From: Aeromonas sp. FDAARGOS 1405
GTDB taxonomy: Bacteria > Pseudomonadota > Gammaproteobacteria > Enterobacterales > Aeromonadaceae
Direction: 5' to 3'
NCBI RefSeq assembly: GCF_019048265.1
Contig: NZ_CP077311.1
Coordinates: forward strand, 854,501-918,500
Length of the DNA: 64,000 nucleotides
The position numbers and the translations under genes are program-made. Of this stretch, positions 17,556 through 26,859 are shown piece after piece. Below the pieces are notes generated by a model. It saw only the letters and a program-made list of their open reading frames with translations, searched no databases and was not told where the DNA came from. Position 1 is the stretch's first letter, and the number at the start of each line of letters is the position of its first letter.

Positions 17556-19004
17556 TTACTGGGTGCCACCCACGGTGAGTTGATCCAGTTTAAGGGTGGG
17601 CTGGCCGACACCGACCGGCACGCTCTGCCCCTCCTTGCCGCAGATGCCGACCCCGCGATCCAGCGCCAGGTCGCTCCCCACCATGGAGACCTGGCTCATC
17701 GCCTCGGGGCCGTTGCCGATCAGGGTCGCCCCCTTGATGGGGGCAGTGATCTTGCCATCCTCGATGAGGTAAGCCTCGGAGGCGGAGAAGACAAACTTGC
17801 CGGAGGTGATGTCCACCTGACCGCCACCGAAGTTGGGGGCATAGATGCCCTTCTTCACCGAGGCGATGATCTCGGCCGGATCGTACTGACCCGCCAACAT
17901 GTAGGTGTTGGTCATGCGCGGCATCGGCATGGCAGCGTAGGATTCGCGGCGCCCGTTGCCGGTGAGTGGCACACCCATCAGGCGGGCGTTCTGCTTGTCT
18001 TGCAGATAGCCCTTGAGGATACCGTTCTCGATCAGCACGTTGTAGCCACCCGGCGTCCCCTCGTCATCTATGCTGACGGAGCCACGCCGACCCGGCAGGG
18101 TGCCGTCATCGACGATGGTGCAGTGCTTGGAGGCCACCTGCTCGCCGATGCGACCGGCAAATGCGGAAGAGCCCTTGCGGTTGAAATCGCCCTCCAGACC
18201 GTGACCCACCGCCTCATGCAGCAGCACACCAGGCCAGCCGGCACCCAGCACCACCGGCATGGTGCCGGCTGGCGCGTCGATGGCTTCCAGATTGACCAGC
18301 GCCTGACGCACCGCTTCACGCACATAGCCAAAAGCGCGGCTCTCCAGCCCGTCCAGTTCGAGGAACCAGTCGTAACCAAAGCGGCCACCGCCACCGGCAC
18401 TGCCACGCTCGCGGCGATCCCCCTTCTCGGCGATCACGGTCACCGACAGCCGCACCAGCGGACGCACATCAGCGGCCAGGGTGCCGTCGGTGGCGGCCAC
18501 CAGCACCTCTTCGTAGACGCCGCTGATGGAGGCCATCACCTGATTGATGGCGGGATCCAGACTTCTGGCGAACTTGTCCATCTGCTCCAGTAGGGCGATC
18601 TTCTGCTGCTTGTCGAGGGTATGCAGCGGATCCATGGCCGGATAGAGCAGGTTCGCTTCGGTGCGAGTCCACGCCTTCACCTTGCCGTGAGCACCTGCTG
18701 CGGCGATGCCGCGAGCGGCAGTCACCGACTGTTGCAGCGCCAGCAGGCTCAGCTCGTCCGAGTAGGCGAAACCGGTCTTCTCGCCGCTGACGGCGCGCAC
18801 CCCGACCCCCTGATCGATGTTGTAGCTGCCATCCTTGACGATGCCATCTTCCAGCATCCAGGACTCGTGCCAGCTGCGCTGGAAATAGAGATCGCCGAAC
18901 TCCACCTGATGGCTCATCAGGCTGCAGAGCAGCTGCTGCAGGCGCCCTTCGTCGAGGTCGTTCGGGGCCAACAGGGAGGCACTAACCTGGCTCAATAGAC
19001 TCAA
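17556..19004 (-). CDS. tldD: Metalloprotease subunit TldD
   Basis: Subunit of the TldD/TldE cytosolic zinc protease that degrades unfolded peptides and matures peptide antibiotics such as microcin B17 and removes the CcdA antitoxin. It has 482 residues, very close to E. coli TldD in length and sequence. The zinc motif [16 protein letters not shown] (HExxxH) is near residue 260 and [15 protein letters not shown] block [16 protein letters not shown] near residue 395. The start is TTG at 19004, giving MSLLSQV as in E. coli (MSLNLV), with GGAG seven bases upstream. It ends the mreB-to-tldD cluster, with murR behind it. Confidence 0.95.
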   Translation of the reverse strand: MSLLSQVSASLLAPNDLDEGRLQQLLCSLMSHQVEFGDLYFQRSWHESWMLEDGIVKDGSYNIDQGVGVRAVSGEKTGFAYSDELSLLALQQSVTAARGIAAAGAHGKVKAWTRTEANLLYPAMDPLHTLDKQQKIALLEQMDKFARSLDPAINQVMASISGVYEEVLVAATDGTLAADVRPLVRLSVTVIAEKGDRRERGSAGGGGRFGYDWFLELDGLESRAFGYVREAVRQALVNLEAIDAPAGTMPVVLGAGWPGVLLHEAVGHGLEGDFNRKGSSAFAGRIGEQVASKHCTIVDDGTLPGRRGSVSIDDEGTPGGYNVLIENGILKGYLQDKQNARLMGVPLTGNGRRESYAAMPMPRMTNTYMLAGQYDPAEIIASVKKGIYAPNFGGGQVDITSGKFVFSASEAYLIEDGKITAPIKGATLIGNGPEAMSQVSMVGSDLALDRGVGICGKEGQSVPVGVGQPTLKLDQLTVGGTQ

Positions 19005-19074
19005 TCTTCTTCTCCACTCTCGTAACGAGCTGTTTTAAATCGTCTTGCCGACGGGTTGGCAACAAGCCACACCA

Positions 19075-19128
19075 TCACAACAAACGGGCATGCTCCAGCA
19101 CGGGCAAACGGCTGCGTTTCAATTTTTC
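19075..19128 (-). repeat. Decayed copy of the nitrilase 3' end
   Basis: Read in the same frame as the nitrilase after its TGA, this stretch encodes EKLKRSRLPVLEHARLL followed by TGA, against DELKRTMPVLQHARLL-TGA at the true end. Both stop codons are followed by TGGTGTGG, and the period is 63 bases. Differences are synonymous or conservative, so the copy once coded for protein. It is either a tail left by allele replacement or an old tandem duplication. There is no start codon. Confidence 0.85.
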
Positions 19129-19137
19129 ACCACACCA

Positions 19138-19944
19138 TCAGAGCAAACGGGCGTGTTGCAGCACTGGCATGGTGCGTTTCAATTCGTCGATAAGCCCGGG
19201 CTCCATCTTCGCCAATACGGTGCCGCGCCCGGACTCTTTGCTGGCCAGCACCCGGCCCCAGGGGTCGATCACCATGCTGTGGCCCCAGGTCTGGCGCCCC
19301 GTTTCGTGAGTGCCGCCCTGATTGGCCGCGACTACGTAGCACTGGTTTTCGATGGCGCGAGCCCGCAGCAGCGGCTCCCAGTGCGCCTCGCCGGTCACGG
19401 CGGTAAAGGCGGCGGGCACCAGCAGCACACGAGCTCCAACTCGGGCCAACTGGCGGTAGAGCTCGGGAAAGCGCAAATCATAACAGATCGAGAGGCCGAG
19501 GGGACCAAACGGGGAGTCCACCAGCACAGGTGCATCCCCCGGGCTGAAGGTCTCCGACTCCCGATAGCGGCCGTGATTGTCCGCCACATCCACGTCGAAC
19601 AGGTGGATCTTGTGGTAGTGGCCCCTGAGCTCACCGCTTGGGTCAAACACCAGCGAGCTGGTGTGGATATGGTCGGAACCTTCGATGGTGGTCGGCACAG
19701 CCCCGGCCACCAGCCAGATGCCGTAATCTCGTGCCCATTCGGCCAGCTGCTGCTGGATCGGGCCCTCACCTATGGTCTCGGCCCCATCCAGATAACCCTG
19801 CCGCTCGCCAAACAGGGCAAAGTTCTCCGGCAACAGCACCAGCAGCGGCCGCTCTTTGGGCAAGGCGGCCAGCTCGGCGGCGATCTGCTCCAGGTTATCC
19901 TGCCAGTGACGGCCAGATACCAGCTGTATTGCGGCTAACCACAT
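19138..19944 (-). CDS. Carbon-nitrogen hydrolase (nitrilase superfamily, Nit1/YbeM-like amidase)
   Basis: A 268-residue cytosolic amidase. The Glu-Lys-Cys triad is visible: LLPENFALFG (Glu near 42), GHYHKIHLFDVDV (Lys near 112) and GLSICYDLRFPELY (Cys near 152). The branch resembles Nit1/Nit2, which hydrolyse deaminated glutathione or omega-amides, a metabolite-repair role. ATG at 19944 has AAGGAGAG upstream; an earlier in-frame ATG at 19986 overlaps the Dabb gene and is rejected. It lies between the Dabb gene and tldD on one strand. A degenerate second copy of its last 17 codons follows its stop codon. Confidence 0.9.
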   Translation of the reverse strand: MWLAAIQLVSGRHWQDNLEQIAAELAALPKERPLLVLLPENFALFGERQGYLDGAETIGEGPIQQQLAEWARDYGIWLVAGAVPTTIEGSDHIHTSSLVFDPSGELRGHYHKIHLFDVDVADNHGRYRESETFSPGDAPVLVDSPFGPLGLSICYDLRFPELYRQLARVGARVLLVPAAFTAVTGEAHWEPLLRARAIENQCYVVAANQGGTHETGRQTWGHSMVIDPWGRVLASKESGRGTVLAKMEPGLIDELKRTMPVLQHARLL

Positions 19945-19969
19945 GACTCTCTCCTTGTCGCTTGGGCCA

Positions 19970-20290
19970 TCAGATGGTGACAGCATCCCCCGCCTTCAGG
20001 GTGTAATCCAGCACTATGATGCGCGCCAGCACCGGGCGAAAGATGGCCTTGAGGGCATCGTGATCAGGATGGGGCATATAGCGCTGGCGGGCAGCCTCGT
20101 CGGCAAAGGTCATCAGCACGGTGTGGGTAAAACCGTCATCCCTCCCCTCCGGGCTGTCATTCTCACCCCACTCCACAGCAGTCACACCGCTGACCTGATG
20201 CGGAATGGCGAGAAAGGCGGTACGCACCGCATCTATCTGGGCAGGCTTGGTGTCCGGCTTGAAGGCGATCAGCAGGATATGTCGGATCAT
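19970..20290 (-). CDS. Dabb (stress-responsive alpha/beta barrel) domain protein
   Basis: A 106-residue protein consisting of one ferredoxin-like Dabb domain. MIRHILLIAFKPDT is the typical first strand with the conserved His, HTVLMTFADEAARQRYMPHPDH is the family's central block, and VLDYTLKAGDAVTI ends it. Dabb proteins form dimers; the family includes stress proteins and some cyclases or monooxygenase-like enzymes, but the bacterial stand-alone members are uncharacterised. The ATG at 20290 follows AAGGAGTGAGCC. It is spaced 34 bases after yhdP and 25 before the nitrilase, so it is likely in that operon. Confidence 0.85.
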   Translation of the reverse strand: MIRHILLIAFKPDTKPAQIDAVRTAFLAIPHQVSGVTAVEWGENDSPEGRDDGFTHTVLMTFADEAARQRYMPHPDHDALKAIFRPVLARIIVLDYTLKAGDAVTI

Positions 20291-20324
20291 GGCTCACTCC
20301 TTGTGATGGTGCCGGGCCGCTCGT

Positions 20325-23300
20325 TCAGCGCTGAGCAGGCCCCGCGTGTTTGGGGCTCAGCAGGAAAGGGGTCACCTCTTGCGTTGGCAGGCTGGGAGCA
20401 ACGGCGTCGACCGCCTCTTTCTGCTGCTGGTTGAGCTTGATGCGTGCGCGATCGCGCCCCGCCTCAATCAGCTTGGGTGCGTCGAGCGGGCCCGAGATAC
20501 GAAAGTCGATGCGGGTCACCACATCCACCACCGGCTCCAGCAGTTTGGAGAGGGCCAGCACATAGAGACCCGTGATCGGCGTGATGGAAAAGGCCGCCAC
20601 CACCGGCAGGGTGCCACCCAGGTTCGGGGAAAAGCTCAGCTCGTAGTCGAGCCGCCAGCGCACCAAATCGGCGATCCCCTCGCCGCGCAGATTGCCTGCA
20701 GCCCCCTTCATATAGAAATCATTGTTGCTGACCTGCCCCTGCTTGATGGTGGCAGAAGCAGACATGGATTCGAAGTAGAAACCCTTGTCGAACACATCGC
20801 GAAAATCGAGGCGCAGCTTGCGCAGCAGGGAGTCGAGACTGAGCAGGGAGAGCAGCCGCGCCCCCTTGTCGTTGACCTCCCGCAGGGTGCCCCCCTCCAG
20901 CTGATAGTTGGCACTCCCCCCCAGAGTCGGCAGACTCGGGCGATAGGGCACATCCTGCCAGTTGAGATCAAAGGCGAGGGAGCCGGGGGCATCACCGATG
21001 GGCGAGGTGTAGCCGAGCCGCTTGAGCAGCAGCTCGCTGTTGTTGCTGGTCAGCTTGCCACGGGCCCGCGTCTCCATCCGGTTGCCATCGGCCAGCCAGT
21101 CGACGCTGCCGGCAAGCTGACTGCCTGCCAACAGCATATCCAGCCCCTTGAGAGTCACCTTGTTGGCGCCCGGCAGCAGCTCGCCTTTCACTTCGCCAAG
21201 CGGCAACTCGCCAAAGCGGCAATCGACACAGCTGAATGTCAGCCAGGGGATCGAAGCCATGATGGCGTTATCCTGCTTCGCATCGGGATCCGGGCTGAGA
21301 TCCGAACTCTTGCCGGACCAGTAGATGCGGGCAAACTTGGCATCCACCGGACGGTTGGCCACTGCGGGCAGGCGGATCACCCCCATCACATCGGGGCTAT
21401 CGATCATCACTTCGGTCGCCTGATTGGTCGGTCCCACGGTGAAACGCGCCGCCTTGAGGGTGGCACTGCCGATATAGGCACGGGCCAGCTGCCCATCCAC
21501 CCACCACTCCTGTGGCAGGAAGGCAGGGCCGACTACCGCATTACCGGTCTGGTTCTGCGCTGCCAGCCATTGCTTGAGTCGCGCCAGCCAGCCGCCCACA
21601 TCGGCCTCCTGCTGGTTGATGGCAAGCAACATGGGGGCATCGCGCATTACCCGGGCACCCGGTTGGCCTATATCAACCCGCACCCGACTGAGATAAGGCC
21701 CCCCCTCGCCGTAGACCAGCCGGGTCTGCATATCCACATCAGCCCCCAGCACGGCGCGAATGTCGGCGCTGCCATCCCGGCCACGGGCGATCACCTTGAG
21801 CGGCAGCCGGCTGGCGCTGCTCTTGGCCAGCGGCAGCGGCAGATCCAGCCCCATCCCCTGCAGGTTGGAGTCGAGCGCCAGCTGGAAGCTGAACGGCTTG
21901 CTCTCGGGCAAGATCAACTCGAGCTTGCCGCCCCAGTTGCTGCGGCCGTTGAGGATACCGTACGAAGAGATGGCGGCGGGTTGGCGGCGGCTATCCCATT
22001 GCCCCTTGAAATCGAGGTCGACCTGATAGTGATCCGGATGCTGGCGCCCCTGATAGTCGAGGGTCAGCGGCTGGTTCCACAGGCTCGCCTTGAGGTTGCT
22101 GAAACGGGTCTGCTGGTTGTCATACTCGAGGCGCCCCTGCACCTTCTCCAGCGGCAGATCCAGACTGGCGACCCGCACCTTGTTGTTGCTGAAGGTGGCA
22201 TCGCCACTCGCCTTCACCTCGCTCTCGCCATCGAGAGGAATATCGAGCTTGACCGATCCTGCCATCGGGCCACGGATCTCGATCTCCCGCAGCGCCTGTC
22301 CCACCGAACTGCCCAGCGGGGAGTCCTGCAGGTAGTCGCTGATGGCCTTACCCTCCCCCTGCACCTTGGCATCCACATAGAGGTGGGCGCCTGGGGAGAG
22401 ATCCGGGATCCAGGCATGCACCGAGTCGGAGCTCGCCTTGCCAAGTCGGGTGGAGCGGCTGCGCATATCGAGGCCGGCATTCTGGAACAAGAGATCGATC
22501 TGCAGGTCGGTGAGCGGTTGCCAACCAGGGAAGAACTCGTAGGTGGCCCGCTCCAGCGGCACCGCCACCTGGAAGATGCCATCACCTTTCTCATAAGGGA
22601 AATCCCGAAACTCCCCATACCAGAGCAGGTCGGCCCCCTTGGCCTTGCCCCCCTTGATGGCGCCGCTCAGGTAATCCACCAGCCCCTTGTCCATCGCCTG
22701 CAGCGGGAAGTAGCGATCCGCATGGCCCGCATTCTTCACATCGATGCGACCGGTCAGGGCGAGGAAAGGGTGCTCGAACAGATCGAGGCGGAAACGGCTG
22801 GACAGGGTCAGATCCGGGTTATCCAGCGCGATATCCTGCCCGTACAGCACCCAGCCCTGTTCCTCGCGCCACCAGTCGAGGCGGGCCGAGAAGTTGTCGA
22901 CCGGGATCGGCATCTTGAAGTGACGGGCGGGATCCACTTTGTCGTTTGCCAGCGCCACTCTGGCGCTGCCCCCCTTGGGGGTGAGCCAGAATTCACCGTT
23001 GAGATCCTGCATCCCGGGCACGTCGTGCCAGGCATTGAGGCTCACATTGACGATCTCGCCGCTGAGGGATATATCCTGCCACCCGGCATCCGCCTGCAGG
23101 GTCAAATCTGTCAGCTTGCCCTTGGGTTTGGTCTGCTTGAGCAGCTCGCTCTGGGCAGGATAAATCGCGGAGACCAGCTGGCTCAGCTGGGCAAGCTGGT
23201 CGAGATCGATCTGCGGCACATAGCCCTGCACCCGATCCCCGATCCGCTCCAGCTGCAACCGGCTGTGCAGCCAGGGTTTACCATCCAGCTTGAAGGTGAC

Positions 23301-24218
23301 GCCATGGCTGGCCAGTTGCCAGTTTTCACCATCGCGGCGTAGCTGAACCTTGCCGCCATCGAGGCCGAAACGGTGCATCTCCCCTTTCTTGGGATCCTTC
23401 CAGATCAGGTAGTTGTTGCCAAAGGCCAGTAGGGTATTGCCCAGCTTGCCGCTGTCAAACTCGCTCCAGAGCTGGAAATCGAGCTGCCCGGTAACCCTGG
23501 GTTCACCAGCATGGAGCCTGGCGAGGGTCGGGGTAATATCGAGCTGGCGGGCACCCAGATAGAGCTGCCCCTTGAGGCGATCGAGCCGATCTTGTGGCGT
23601 ATCTACATCGAGTATCAGGTCCAGGGTGCTCTCGCCTACCCCGTTGATGAGATAGGCCTTACCGACCCCCTGATGGCGCTTGCCACGATTCTGCCAGCGC
23701 AGTTGGGCAATATCGAGTGCTCGCATGTCGCCCAGTGCGGTGGTGACATTGAGCCGGGTGTTATGGATGTCAAAGGTGGAGAGCTGGGTCAGCAGAAAGC
23801 GCAGCAGGGCGCCCTGCTGGGGATCGCCGGAAGGGCTGTCGTCAGCCGGTTGGCGCAAGTCGAGGGTGATATCGCCATCGCTGAGGATCAGCTCGCCAAA
23901 CACCGGCTTTAGCTCGTTAATAGTGCGCCAGAAGTCGAGATGCACCCAGGCCTTGCCGAGCTTGACGGTATAGCGTTTGGAGTCGGGGGCAACGGCGAGC
24001 TGTTGCAGTTCGAGGGCCGGGCCTGATTGTGTCCAGCTCAGTCCAATTTGATCGACGCTGACCTTGATTTGCGAATCGCCGAGCAGAGTGTGGATAAGGC
24101 TCTCTCGATACTGATTCAGCAAAGGGCCCCCGACCCGCACCAGGGTGACCAGCATGGCCAGCAGTACGAACAGGACCCCCAGGGCTAACCAGCCCCGACT
24201 CAGCCAGCGATAGACCAA
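20325..24218 (-). CDS. yhdP: YhdP, AsmA-like inter-membrane lipid transport protein
   Basis: A 1297-residue AsmA-superfamily protein anchored in the inner membrane by one N-terminal segment (residues about 9-30) with a huge periplasmic body, as in E. coli YhdP (about 1266 residues). YhdP, TamB and YdbH are known to bridge the envelope and carry phospholipids to the outer membrane. Domains: DUF3971-type region from about residue 30 and the AsmA-like C-terminal repeat up to about residue 1270, including LSFSPNLGGTLPVVAAFSI. The start is TTG at 24218, touching the rng TAA stop, so translation is probably coupled to rng. A long antisense frame (20346-23342) is a shadow. Confidence 0.93.
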   Translation of the reverse strand: MVYRWLSRGWLALGVLFVLLAMLVTLVRVGGPLLNQYRESLIHTLLGDSQIKVSVDQIGLSWTQSGPALELQQLAVAPDSKRYTVKLGKAWVHLDFWRTINELKPVFGELILSDGDITLDLRQPADDSPSGDPQQGALLRFLLTQLSTFDIHNTRLNVTTALGDMRALDIAQLRWQNRGKRHQGVGKAYLINGVGESTLDLILDVDTPQDRLDRLKGQLYLGARQLDITPTLARLHAGEPRVTGQLDFQLWSEFDSGKLGNTLLAFGNNYLIWKDPKKGEMHRFGLDGGKVQLRRDGENWQLASHGVTFKLDGKPWLHSRLQLERIGDRVQGYVPQIDLDQLAQLSQLVSAIYPAQSELLKQTKPKGKLTDLTLQADAGWQDISLSGEIVNVSLNAWHDVPGMQDLNGEFWLTPKGGSARVALANDKVDPARHFKMPIPVDNFSARLDWWREEQGWVLYGQDIALDNPDLTLSSRFRLDLFEHPFLALTGRIDVKNAGHADRYFPLQAMDKGLVDYLSGAIKGGKAKGADLLWYGEFRDFPYEKGDGIFQVAVPLERATYEFFPGWQPLTDLQIDLLFQNAGLDMRSRSTRLGKASSDSVHAWIPDLSPGAHLYVDAKVQGEGKAISDYLQDSPLGSSVGQALREIEIRGPMAGSVKLDIPLDGESEVKASGDATFSNNKVRVASLDLPLEKVQGRLEYDNQQTRFSNLKASLWNQPLTLDYQGRQHPDHYQVDLDFKGQWDSRRQPAAISSYGILNGRSNWGGKLELILPESKPFSFQLALDSNLQGMGLDLPLPLAKSSASRLPLKVIARGRDGSADIRAVLGADVDMQTRLVYGEGGPYLSRVRVDIGQPGARVMRDAPMLLAINQQEADVGGWLARLKQWLAAQNQTGNAVVGPAFLPQEWWVDGQLARAYIGSATLKAARFTVGPTNQATEVMIDSPDVMGVIRLPAVANRPVDAKFARIYWSGKSSDLSPDPDAKQDNAIMASIPWLTFSCVDCRFGELPLGEVKGELLPGANKVTLKGLDMLLAGSQLAGSVDWLADGNRMETRARGKLTSNNSELLLKRLGYTSPIGDAPGSLAFDLNWQDVPYRPSLPTLGGSANYQLEGGTLREVNDKGARLLSLLSLDSLLRKLRLDFRDVFDKGFYFESMSASATIKQGQVSNNDFYMKGAAGNLRGEGIADLVRWRLDYELSFSPNLGGTLPVVAAFSITPITGLYVLALSKLLEPVVDVVTRIDFRISGPLDAPKLIEAGRDRARIKLNQQQKEAVDAVAPSLPTQEVTPFLLSPKHAGPAQR

Positions 24219-25688
24219 TTACATCATCACCACGTCGAACTGCTCCTGGCCGCAGAGAGGCTCGCTCACCACCCGCACCTGCTTGCCGATAAACACTTCC
24301 AGCTCCGCCAGACTGTGGGACTCCTCGCCATGGAGATAGTCGGCTACGGCAGGGGCTGCGTAGACGGTGAACTGATCTGCATCGTAGGCACGGTTGACCC
24401 GGATGATCTCCCGCAGGATCTCGAAGCAGACCGACTCCACCGTCTTGACCCGGCCGCGTCCCTTGCACTCGGGGCACTCGGAGCAGAGCACATGCTCCAG
24501 ACTCTCTCGGGTGCGCTTGCGGGTCATCTCCACCAGGCCCAGCTGGGAGAAACCGTTGACGTTGGTCTTGGCGCGATCCTTTGAGAGCGCCTGCTCCAGA
24601 CTGTGCAGCACCCGGCGGCGGTGATCTTCCGACTGCATGTCGATGAAGTCGATGATGATGATGCCACCGAGGTTGCGCAGGCGCAGATGACGAGCGATGG
24701 CTGCCGTCGCCTCGACGTTGGTATTGAAGATGGTCTCTTCCAGATTACGATGGCCGACAAAGGCGCCGGTGTTGATATCCACCGTGGTCATGGCTTCGGT
24801 CTGGTCGATGATGAGGTAGCCACCGGATTTCAGCTCCACCTTGCGCTCCAGCGCCCGCTGGATCTCGTTCTCCACATCGTAGAGATCGAAGATCGGTGAC
24901 TCGCCGGGGTAGTACTCCAGTTTGCTGGCCAGCTCCGGCACATACTCTTCGGTGAAGCGCTTGAGCTGATCGAAGCTCTGGCGGGAGTCGACGCGGATCT
25001 TGTCGAGTTCTGCGCCGACGAAATCGCGCACCACCCGGAATGCCAGACTGGGATCCTCGTAGAGGATCTTGCAGGGGGGATACTTCTGCTTGCGCTCGAG
25101 GATCTTGCGCCACAGCCGCTTGAGGAAGGCGGCATCCTGCTCCAGCTCCTGCTCCCCCACCCCTTCAGCGGCGGTACGGATGATGTAGCCACCCAGCTCA
25201 TCCACATAGCCAGCTACGGTGCGCTTGAGGCGCTCCCGCTCCGCTTCGGACTCGATTCGCTGGGAGACGCCGACGTGAGCGCTGCCCGGCATAAAGACCA
25301 GATAGCGGGAAGGCAAGGTGATATCGGTGGTGAGACGGGCACCCTTGGTACCCAGCGGGTCTTTCACCACCTGCACCATGATGTCCTGCCCCTGACGCAC
25401 CAGCTCGGCGATATTGCCGACCTGGAACTGCTCCTTCTCCTTCACAGCCACACACTCGGTATGGGGCACAATATCGGAGGCGTGTAAAAAGGCCGCCTTG
25501 TCCATACCGATATCGACGAAAGCCGCCTGCATGCCCGGGAGCACCCGGCTGATCTTGCCTTTGTAGATGTTGCCGACAATGCCGCGTTTGGCCTGACGCT
25601 CTACATGCACTTCCTGCAGCAGACCGTTTTCGACCAGAGCGACACGGGTTTCGGAGGGGGTAACGTTAACCAGCAGTTCTACCGACAT
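24219..25688 (-). CDS. rng: Ribonuclease G
   Basis: Endoribonuclease that matures 16S rRNA 5' ends and degrades some mRNAs; 489 residues, the size of E. coli RNase G. Seen: an N-terminal S1 RNA-binding domain (GNIYKGKISRVLPGMQAAFV, residues about 38-57), the catalytic DNase I-like block MTTVDINTGAF with D in place near residue 300, IIIIDFIDM near 345, and the zinc-link cysteines in CSECPECKGRGRV near 412. There is no long C-terminal scaffold, which separates it from RNase E. It is flanked by maf and yhdP as in enterobacteria. Confidence 0.97.
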   Translation of the reverse strand: MSVELLVNVTPSETRVALVENGLLQEVHVERQAKRGIVGNIYKGKISRVLPGMQAAFVDIGMDKAAFLHASDIVPHTECVAVKEKEQFQVGNIAELVRQGQDIMVQVVKDPLGTKGARLTTDITLPSRYLVFMPGSAHVGVSQRIESEAERERLKRTVAGYVDELGGYIIRTAAEGVGEQELEQDAAFLKRLWRKILERKQKYPPCKILYEDPSLAFRVVRDFVGAELDKIRVDSRQSFDQLKRFTEEYVPELASKLEYYPGESPIFDLYDVENEIQRALERKVELKSGGYLIIDQTEAMTTVDINTGAFVGHRNLEETIFNTNVEATAAIARHLRLRNLGGIIIIDFIDMQSEDHRRRVLHSLEQALSKDRAKTNVNGFSQLGLVEMTRKRTRESLEHVLCSECPECKGRGRVKTVESVCFEILREIIRVNRAYDADQFTVYAAPAVADYLHGEESHSLAELEVFIGKQVRVVSEPLCGQEQFDVVMM

Positions 25689-25783
25689 AACTAACCTTGC
25701 CTGTTCCAGTTTTGAATTCTTATACAGCCAATCCGGTACAACGCGCGCAAGGAAGAACGCAGCAGAGCACAGCTGACGGAAAA

Positions 25784-26371
25784 TTACTTGTGTTGTTCCA
25801 GATGCTGCTTGATCAATAGATCCGTCTCCAGCAGCGGCAGGCCGACCACGGCGCTATAGCTGCCTTCGATGCGGCTGACAAACTTGCCGGCAATCCCCTG
25901 AATGCCGTAGGCCCCGGCCTTGTCACAGGGCTCTCCGGTTTGCCAGTAGGCCTCAATCTCGGCCTCGTCCAGCTTGCGAAACGCCACGTTGGTGGTGACC
26001 AGTCGCACATCGCAGCGCTCGGGGGTGGCCAGCGCCACCGCGGTCATCACCTGATGTACCTTGCCGGAGAGTGCCTCCAGCATATCCTTGGCATCGAGCA
26101 GATCGGACGGTTTCTCCAGCACCCGATCCCCCAGCACCACTATGGTGTCGGCACCCAACACCGGCAACGCCGTCGGCGCACACGCCACACCAGCCATCGC
26201 CTTGTCGCGGGCGAGACGGCAGACATAATCCTGCGGTTTCTCCCCCTCTTCCCGTTGCTCCGGCACATCCAGTTTCAGCACATCAAAACGATAGCCAAGC
26301 TGGGCCAACAGTTCGCGACGACGGGGGGAACCCGATGCAAGATAGAGTTGCAGTTCGTTGTTTTTGCTCAT
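25784..26371 (-). CDS. Maf/YhdE nucleotide pyrophosphatase (dTTP/UTP type)
   Basis: A 195-residue house-cleaning nucleoside triphosphate pyrophosphatase. The start motif [18 protein letters not shown] at residues 8-25 and [10 protein letters not shown] near residue 70 are Maf signatures, and its place after mreD and before rng is that of E. coli yhdE, whose product acts on dTTP, UTP and modified pyrimidine nucleotides. ATG at 26371 starts two bases after the mreD stop; an earlier ATG at 26458 lies inside mreD and is rejected. Confidence 0.94.
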   Translation of the reverse strand: MSKNNELQLYLASGSPRRRELLAQLGYRFDVLKLDVPEQREEGEKPQDYVCRLARDKAMAGVACAPTALPVLGADTIVVLGDRVLEKPSDLLDAKDMLEALSGKVHQVMTAVALATPERCDVRLVTTNVAFRKLDEAEIEAYWQTGEPCDKAGAYGIQGIAGKFVSRIEGSYSAVVGLPLLETDLLIKQHLEQHK

Positions 26372-26373
26372 AT

Positions 26374-26859
26374 TTACCTGATATTGAAGCGGCGCCGCAC
26401 TTTGCGCAACACCAGAAACACCCAGGGCCATATTAGCATCGTCGTCAACGTCGACCAAAAGTAGGCGAAGTTGAGGCTGGCCCGGCTAAACAGGTGTTCG
26501 GCCCAGAACACCGTCAGCTTGCCTACCAGCGACAGCCCACCGATGATCAGGGCCTGCTGCCAGAGGGAGAAGTTGCGGATCTTCTGGAACTGGAATGCTG
26601 CCAGATAGGTGGTGATGGCCATCGCCATGGCCCGCACGCCGAGGGTGCTGCCAAGCAGCACATCCAGCAGCAGGCCGGCCACCCAGGCGGTGCCGACGTT
26701 GGTCCGGTGCGGCAACGCCAGTGCCCAGTAAATGAGCACCATGGCCAGCCAGTCCGGACGAAATGGATCAAATTCGAAAGGAAGCGGCAGGATCGACAGG
26801 CTCAAAGCCAGCAGGATCGAAATCCAGATCCAGATCCTGCCGCTGGCGGGTTGCAGCAT
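26374..26859 (-). CDS. mreD: Rod-shape protein MreD
   Basis: A 161-residue integral inner-membrane protein with about five membrane segments, part of the MreBCD elongasome that positions lateral cell-wall synthesis. The opening [28 protein letters not shown] contains the conserved PDW motif of MreD. Its start codon shares one base with the mreC stop, indicating tight coupling. Confidence 0.94.
   Translation of the reverse strand: MLQPASGRIWIWISILLALSLSILPLPFEFDPFRPDWLAMVLIYWALALPHRTNVGTAWVAGLLLDVLLGSTLGVRAMAMAITTYLAAFQFQKIRNFSLWQQALIIGGLSLVGKLTVFWAEHLFSRASLNFAYFWSTLTTMLIWPWVFLVLRKVRRRFNIR

Noticed and set aside
20346..23342. 998-codon plus-strand open frame opposite yhdP
   Set aside because: Lies wholly within yhdP, which has clear AsmA-family sequence; no ribosome site or homology.
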